DNA of 64,000 nt from Desulfurellaceae bacterium bin18 (GTDB lineage Bacteria > Desulfobacterota > Binatia > Bin18), in NCBI GenBank assembly GCA_002238415.1, contig MPMI01000012.1:1-64000 (forward strand), in the 5' to 3' direction. Below are positions 60,163 to 64,000 of this stretch, one piece after another. Within the stretch, counting starts at the first letter, position 1, and each line of letters begins with the position of its first letter. The position numbers were made by a program, and so were the translations under genes. Below the pieces are notes generated by a model. It had not been told where the DNA came from. It made no database searches and worked only from the letters and a program-made list of their open reading frames with translations.

Positions 60163-62616
60163 CTAACGAAGAAGTCTTCTCCTATATGGTATTTTTAGTT
60201 TGGAGCACATGGCCTGAGTGATATTTTCCCTAATGGTATGCGTATTCATATAGTTCTGAGTTTTTAGGGATATCATCCGTTCTATGACTTTATTTCTCTT
60301 GTGAGTGGCAAATAATTTTTCAAAATATCTCTTTTCCTTGTCTTCAAAATTTTCAATTGAGTCCAACATAGCAGCGTAGCCGACCAAGTCGTAAGCTGGT
60401 GTTGATTTAGTCTTAACTATTTCCTCCACCAATCCCCTAATTTCTGGCTTATTTACAGCAGTTGCCGTTTTGTCGATGAGAGTAAGCGTTGCAATAAACA
60501 TTAAAAACTGAACATCTTTGCGGATTTGTTCTATAGTAAATTCCGGGCTTCTTTGACGTACGAAGTGGGCAAAATCGTTGATCTGTTCTTCGTCAAGAAG
60601 AATGAGCTTGATTATACGAAGGCCCCCATCAGTAACGATCTCAATAATTTCCTTTATCTTACTTTTCTCTAGATTCCCGTATTTATTCCTGAGTATCTGA
60701 CCAAGTATTTCGTTACTTTTAAGTATACGGTAGATTTCCTTGAAGGATTCATGGACACCTTCCTCATCGTGGTCGAAGCCTGTATCTCGACCGTCTTGTA
60801 AATCTCGCTGTTTTCGGACTTCCTGCCTCTCGTGCTCCACACTGTTATTTGAGGATACGTCCTCCGGTATGGTTTTTACGATTTCCTGGAAAGTCTTGGT
60901 TTCTTGATCATTCAGAATAGCCGGTTTGACATTATCCAGAGAAGTCAACGTTCGAAGCAAAATTTCATCTATAATATTATTATCCCTACTATGATGGATG
61001 ATAAAGATTAAGGTTAGACAGTTCGTATTGACGAAACTTTTATAGGCCATTTCCTCGATGATGCCTTTGTGCGCTATGGAGTTATCCGATAAATATTTAC
61101 CCAGGAAATAATAGTACATATAAGGATTTCTGAATTTTCTATTTTTAATAATGCCATAGTCTTGATTCTGTAATCTGTTGATTATCGTATCCTTGATAAG
61201 GAATTGCTTTCCGTAGATCGTCTTAAAATCGTCAAATTCATCTTCGCTAAGTGAGTGCGCTCCATCTCTCCCTTTTCTATGAATGTAAAAAGCTAGGTGA
61301 CAGCTAAAATTGATGCAGGCGTTAATTTCACTGTCTTCCTCTCGTATCCCTGATTTCAACAGGTGCGCGAGTATCATCACATAATAGCAGTGACCATAAG
61401 ATGTTATACCAAGATTCCGCGGCATGAATCCTTCATATGTTTGTAATATTGAGAGAATGTAAAATGGGTACCTGGGAAGGATTTTGTTGCTGAGAATTAT
61501 GGAATTGATATTGTTTTCTATCTGATCAACTCTCCCGTCGGTGATTGCCTGGCTCTCGTCCGACAACTCGGACCATTTCCTGAGCAACTTCTCTTGTTTT
61601 ACTTGGGTCAATGGGTTGATTTTGATATGGGTGAAATCGGCCAGATGTGGTTCGTTCATCCAGTAGGTGCTGTATACATCAGAAGAGACCGTAACAATAA
61701 CATTACGGAAATGCTTCTTGGCGAACACTATATGGTCCATTGATTTTCGTTGATCAGAAAGATTGTCAAATAGAATAGTGATGTTCTCTTGCTCTCGCCA
61801 TAAAGAGAAATCGCCACGAAATTGATTTCTATAAATTCCTTCATAAACCCTCTCTGTTGGGGTCTTTCTTTCTATTTCCTTCAGGTCAATCAGCAGTGCT
61901 GGCTTTTGCTGTTTAGCGAGGGTGAGGAAAATATGGCGGCAAAGAGCGGTTTTTCCACTCAGTCCCTCTCCGTCAATCAAAACATATTTTTCGTCAATTA
62001 TTTGATTTGCATCTTCGAAAATCAGGGTTCTCTTTTCGCTCAAGCTGTGGATGGATGGAAATACGAATAGATCGTCTAAAGTGATGTTCTGCTTTCGTTG
62101 CGAAATAAAATCTGTGCCGGATATCTCTGATATGTATTCTTTTTTCGGAGTAAGGTTCATTCTAATATCGTTAATCACGCTCTTTATGCCTTCATAAATT
62201 TGTTGCCAAGCTATATCTCTGTCATTGAACTGAGTGACTGGCTTTCCATCCTGCGGTAGGACCAGAAATTCTCTCATGTCATCAAAATCTCTCCAGCTAC
62301 ATTGCCTGATAATGATAGGGATGATTCTTGCTTTCCCATCTTGGGACAGTTGTTTTGCATAACTCCACTCTTTTTTACATTCTTCTGAAGCAAGAAAATT
62401 TCGGCTAATTAAAAACGTAAAAATATCTGACTCTTCCATGTTCCGATTTATCGTATCGTCTATACGCTGACCGGGGAGTATGCATCCATCGCTCCATTGT
62501 TTAAGGCCATCATCTTCCAGCAGTTTTAGAGTGCTTTCCATCGTTTCCTTGAAACTGGAATCCTTATGGCAATAGCTATAAAATAGCCTCATTGGAAATA
62601 ATGAATCTTTCCTCAT
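60163..62616 (-). CDS. TIR-domain/STAND-like NTPase, probable anti-phage protein
   Basis: An 817-residue protein. Residues 9-150 form a TIR domain: RLFYSYCHKDSSF, ILPGQRIDDTI, FLASEECKKEWSYAKQL with Glu83 as candidate catalytic residue, and the closing LPQDGKPVTQFNDRDIAW. Residues about 205-330 form a P-loop NTPase: GEGLSGKT (216-223), then ITILFDNLSD (Asp284) as Walker B and VIVTVSS. The remaining 480 residues are helical without clear repeats. TIR plus STAND modules in bacteria deplete NAD+ on infection. AT content is much higher than the neighbours, a sign of transfer. GGGGGAAAGAG supports ATG 62616. It sits between hsdS and hsdR. Confidence 0.85.
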   Translation of the reverse strand: MRKDSLFPMRLFYSYCHKDSSFKETMESTLKLLEDDGLKQWSDGCILPGQRIDDTINRNMEESDIFTFLISRNFLASEECKKEWSYAKQLSQDGKARIIPIIIRQCSWRDFDDMREFLVLPQDGKPVTQFNDRDIAWQQIYEGIKSVINDIRMNLTPKKEYISEISGTDFISQRKQNITLDDLFVFPSIHSLSEKRTLIFEDANQIIDEKYVLIDGEGLSGKTALCRHIFLTLAKQQKPALLIDLKEIERKTPTERVYEGIYRNQFRGDFSLWREQENITILFDNLSDQRKSMDHIVFAKKHFRNVIVTVSSDVYSTYWMNEPHLADFTHIKINPLTQVKQEKLLRKWSELSDESQAITDGRVDQIENNINSIILSNKILPRYPFYILSILQTYEGFMPRNLGITSYGHCYYVMILAHLLKSGIREEDSEINACINFSCHLAFYIHRKGRDGAHSLSEDEFDDFKTIYGKQFLIKDTIINRLQNQDYGIIKNRKFRNPYMYYYFLGKYLSDNSIAHKGIIEEMAYKSFVNTNCLTLIFIIHHSRDNNIIDEILLRTLTSLDNVKPAILNDQETKTFQEIVKTIPEDVSSNNSVEHERQEVRKQRDLQDGRDTGFDHDEEGVHESFKEIYRILKSNEILGQILRNKYGNLEKSKIKEIIEIVTDGGLRIIKLILLDEEQINDFAHFVRQRSPEFTIEQIRKDVQFLMFIATLTLIDKTATAVNKPEIRGLVEEIVKTKSTPAYDLVGYAAMLDSIENFEDKEKRYFEKLFATHKRNKVIERMISLKTQNYMNTHTIRENITQAMCSKLKIPYRRRLLR

Positions 62617-62659
62617 CTCTTTCCCCCTATATCCACCGAAATCGTTTATAGCGTGGAGG

Positions 62660-63907
62660 CTATGGGAATATTTCTCTAGGGTCTACTACTATTAGACTTC
62701 CGGCACCGTCCCCACTCATCAGCCGTGGCAACAACAACTCGCGAGCTTGAGCGAGTTTCCGTGTTTCATGCGAGAGCGCGTCAATCTGTCGTATCATCGG
62801 AGTGACATGGTTCGAGAACATCCGAATGACGGATTCGTCTGGAACTAGGAAGGGAATCTGTCTGAAGGTGTCGCGGATAATGGCGTCGAAGACAGACCCG
62901 ACAGCCCGACTACGGAACTGCTCAACGCCTTCAACGAGCGCAAAGTAGAGAAAATGCTGGTTGAGGGGTGGTTGAGCAATTAGCGCGTAGCATGTCTGAT
63001 TCATAGCCATGTCGGTCTGCGCGAGCGTTAGTTTGCCAACGGTGCCGCGTGCGGTGATGAAGAGCGTGTCCTTGGGATACAATCTGCTGCTACAGTTGCG
63101 GAGACCGTCTTCCGTTAGGGTCCTTTCGGTGCTGAACGTGTAGAGACAATCAGTTGCATCCTTTGGGGTGAAGAAGGGAATATCGTCCCCCCAGTAGCTG
63201 GGTACGCTTGTCTTGGGGGTGCCTCCGCTAAGGACATCCATCACTTCAAATGCAGTCCTCCTCTCCCACCCCTCCGGCACCCCATCTTTAACCCTGACGT
63301 GCTCATACCCAGGGAACCGAAGCCGCACGAACCACTCCTTGTACAGCAGCCGCGCCGCCTGCTCCAGCAATTGAATCCGTCGCCGGTTGTTTTCAATCAG
63401 GGTGTCGTAGGCGGAGATTATTTCTGAAACCCGCTTTTGAGTCGGCAAGGGTGGGAAGGGAAAACCAATTTCGGCGATCCTATAAAGCGCTAGCTTCGGT
63501 TGAGAGGTCCCGCCTGTAAGGTTTGCAATCTGCCCTTGGCCAACCGATCCGCGCAAAAAGCACATCAGGTATCTATGGTCAACTTCATCCGAGAAGTTAG
63601 TGATTTTGGCTGCGTTCTCTGTAAGGCTTGCCCCCGATAGGTCTTCAGGCACGATGCCAACACGACCAATTGTCCCTGCGATACTGATGTAAACATCGCC
63701 TGCTTGAATCGTGTAGCGTTTTATCGCCTCAAATGTTTCTTCGTCGATGTACTTGAGATTTGAACGGTCAATACCATCATCGGCAAAGTCCACAACACGG
63801 AGATACGGATGAGCAGTTGGCCCGTCTAGTACAGATTTGCCTTTGGGTAGTCTCTTTCCTCCTTTTACCGTTGCAATCTCACCGATTTTCTTCACACTGA
63901 TACTCAT
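62660..63907 (-). CDS. hsdS: type I restriction enzyme specificity subunit S (HsdS)
   Basis: A 415-residue protein of two target-recognition domains and two helical spacers. Target domain 1 is about residues 5-150 (GKRLPKGKSVL, AGDVYISIAGTIGRVG), the first spacer is IIENNRRRIQLLEQAARLLY-like LIENNRRRIQLLEQAARLLY at 165-190, target domain 2 is 205-355 (WGDDIPFFTPKDATDC, TLFITARGTVG), and the last spacer is 365-395. It defines which DNA sequence the complex recognises. The second half of each HsdS evolves fast. It follows hsdM by 12 bp. Confidence 0.93.
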   Translation of the reverse strand: MSISVKKIGEIATVKGGKRLPKGKSVLDGPTAHPYLRVVDFADDGIDRSNLKYIDEETFEAIKRYTIQAGDVYISIAGTIGRVGIVPEDLSGASLTENAAKITNFSDEVDHRYLMCFLRGSVGQGQIANLTGGTSQPKLALYRIAEIGFPFPPLPTQKRVSEIISAYDTLIENNRRRIQLLEQAARLLYKEWFVRLRFPGYEHVRVKDGVPEGWERRTAFEVMDVLSGGTPKTSVPSYWGDDIPFFTPKDATDCLYTFSTERTLTEDGLRNCSSRLYPKDTLFITARGTVGKLTLAQTDMAMNQTCYALIAQPPLNQHFLYFALVEGVEQFRSRAVGSVFDAIIRDTFRQIPFLVPDESVIRMFSNHVTPMIRQIDALSHETRKLAQARELLLPRLMSGDGAGSLIVVDPREIFP

Positions 63908-63919
63908 CCGCCCAATTCC

Positions 63920-64000
63920 TCAACCTTCATGCTCGGATGTATCCTTCAACAAATCCCCGTACATTTCCGGGTCCGGCTCAATTTCCACGACTTTTCCATC
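63920..64000 (-). CDS. hsdM: C-terminal end of type I DNA methyltransferase subunit M (HsdM), cut by the window edge
   Basis: The last 26 codons before TGA 63920-63922 are visible: KVVEIEPDPEMYGDLLKD and TSEHEG, with the proline-aspartate-rich ending typical of N-6 adenine HsdM. The stop is 12 bp before the hsdS start, as in hsdMS operons. The identification leans on this context; the catalytic NPPF part is outside the window. Confidence 0.65.
   Translation of the reverse strand, partial: DGKVVEIEPDPEMYGDLLKDTSEHEG

Overview
The window is about 64 kb of bacterial chromosome, roughly 55-57 percent GC by eye, coding on both strands with short intergenic gaps. SecDF-YajC, CoaBC, queuosine genes, TrmB, RecJ, NuoI, a transketolase and a PmtA-like lipid methyltransferase suggest a free-living Gram-negative respiring bacterium. 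The many flavin monooxygenases, CoA transferase, acyl-CoA dehydrogenases and SDRs recall uncultured lineages such as Tectomicrobia (Entotheonella) or other delta-proteobacteria-like phyla. That placement is inference from gene style only.

Layout. 1-1.5 kb: two tandem paralogous secreted beta-rich proteins, the first cut by the window edge. 1.6-11.1 kb: housekeeping genes (queG, erpA-like, gph, folP, GST, a Lon-N-domain protein, nuoI, a rhodanese-ThiF protein with a MoaD/ThiS carrier, tkt, trmB). 11.1-15.8 kb: an accessory islet with a HigA antitoxin remnant, a beta-helix/membrane protein, an IS982-family element whose transposase is broken by a 7-bp tandem duplication, and a DUF2235 hydrolase with a lectin-like tail. 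15.8-25.9 kb: SDRs, enoyl-CoA hydratase, thioesterase, DUF4416, coaBC, polyprenyl synthase, family-4 UDG, NfeD plus slipin, queA. 25.9-27.3 kb: a two-gene unit encoding a HEPN-like/dual-specificity-phosphatase fusion and a HicB-like protein. 27.4-33.2 kb: the tgt-yajC-secD-secF-recJ operon. 33.2-35 kb: an HTH protein, a PmtA-like methyltransferase and a GDPD.

35-55 kb is a catabolic/redox accessory region: two acyl-CoA dehydrogenases, VOC, bicupin, an NhaC antiporter with a 13-G tract at its 5' end, SDR, a cupin with a histone-H1-like tail, Nudix, TauD, CaiB-type CoA transferase, three luciferase-like monooxygenases, a pentapeptide-repeat protein, epoxide hydrolase, serine hydrolase, an exported flavin split-barrel protein, nitronate monooxygenase and DOPA-dioxygenase-like protein.

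55-64 kb is a defence island. A type I restriction-modification system (hsdM end, hsdS, hsdR) is interrupted by a markedly AT-rich TIR/STAND-like NTPase gene and by toxin-antitoxin material: intact VapBC, a 12-codon VapC remnant, a truncated AlbA_2 gene ending in an 11-bp repeat array, and a HicB whose HicA partner survives only as its first codons fused to an unrelated ORF.

The best candidates for something undescribed are the HEPN-phosphatase/HicB-like pair (25.9-27.3 kb) and the TIR-STAND protein inside the hsd locus. No tRNA, rRNA or CRISPR array was seen. All names rest on recognised motifs, without database searches.
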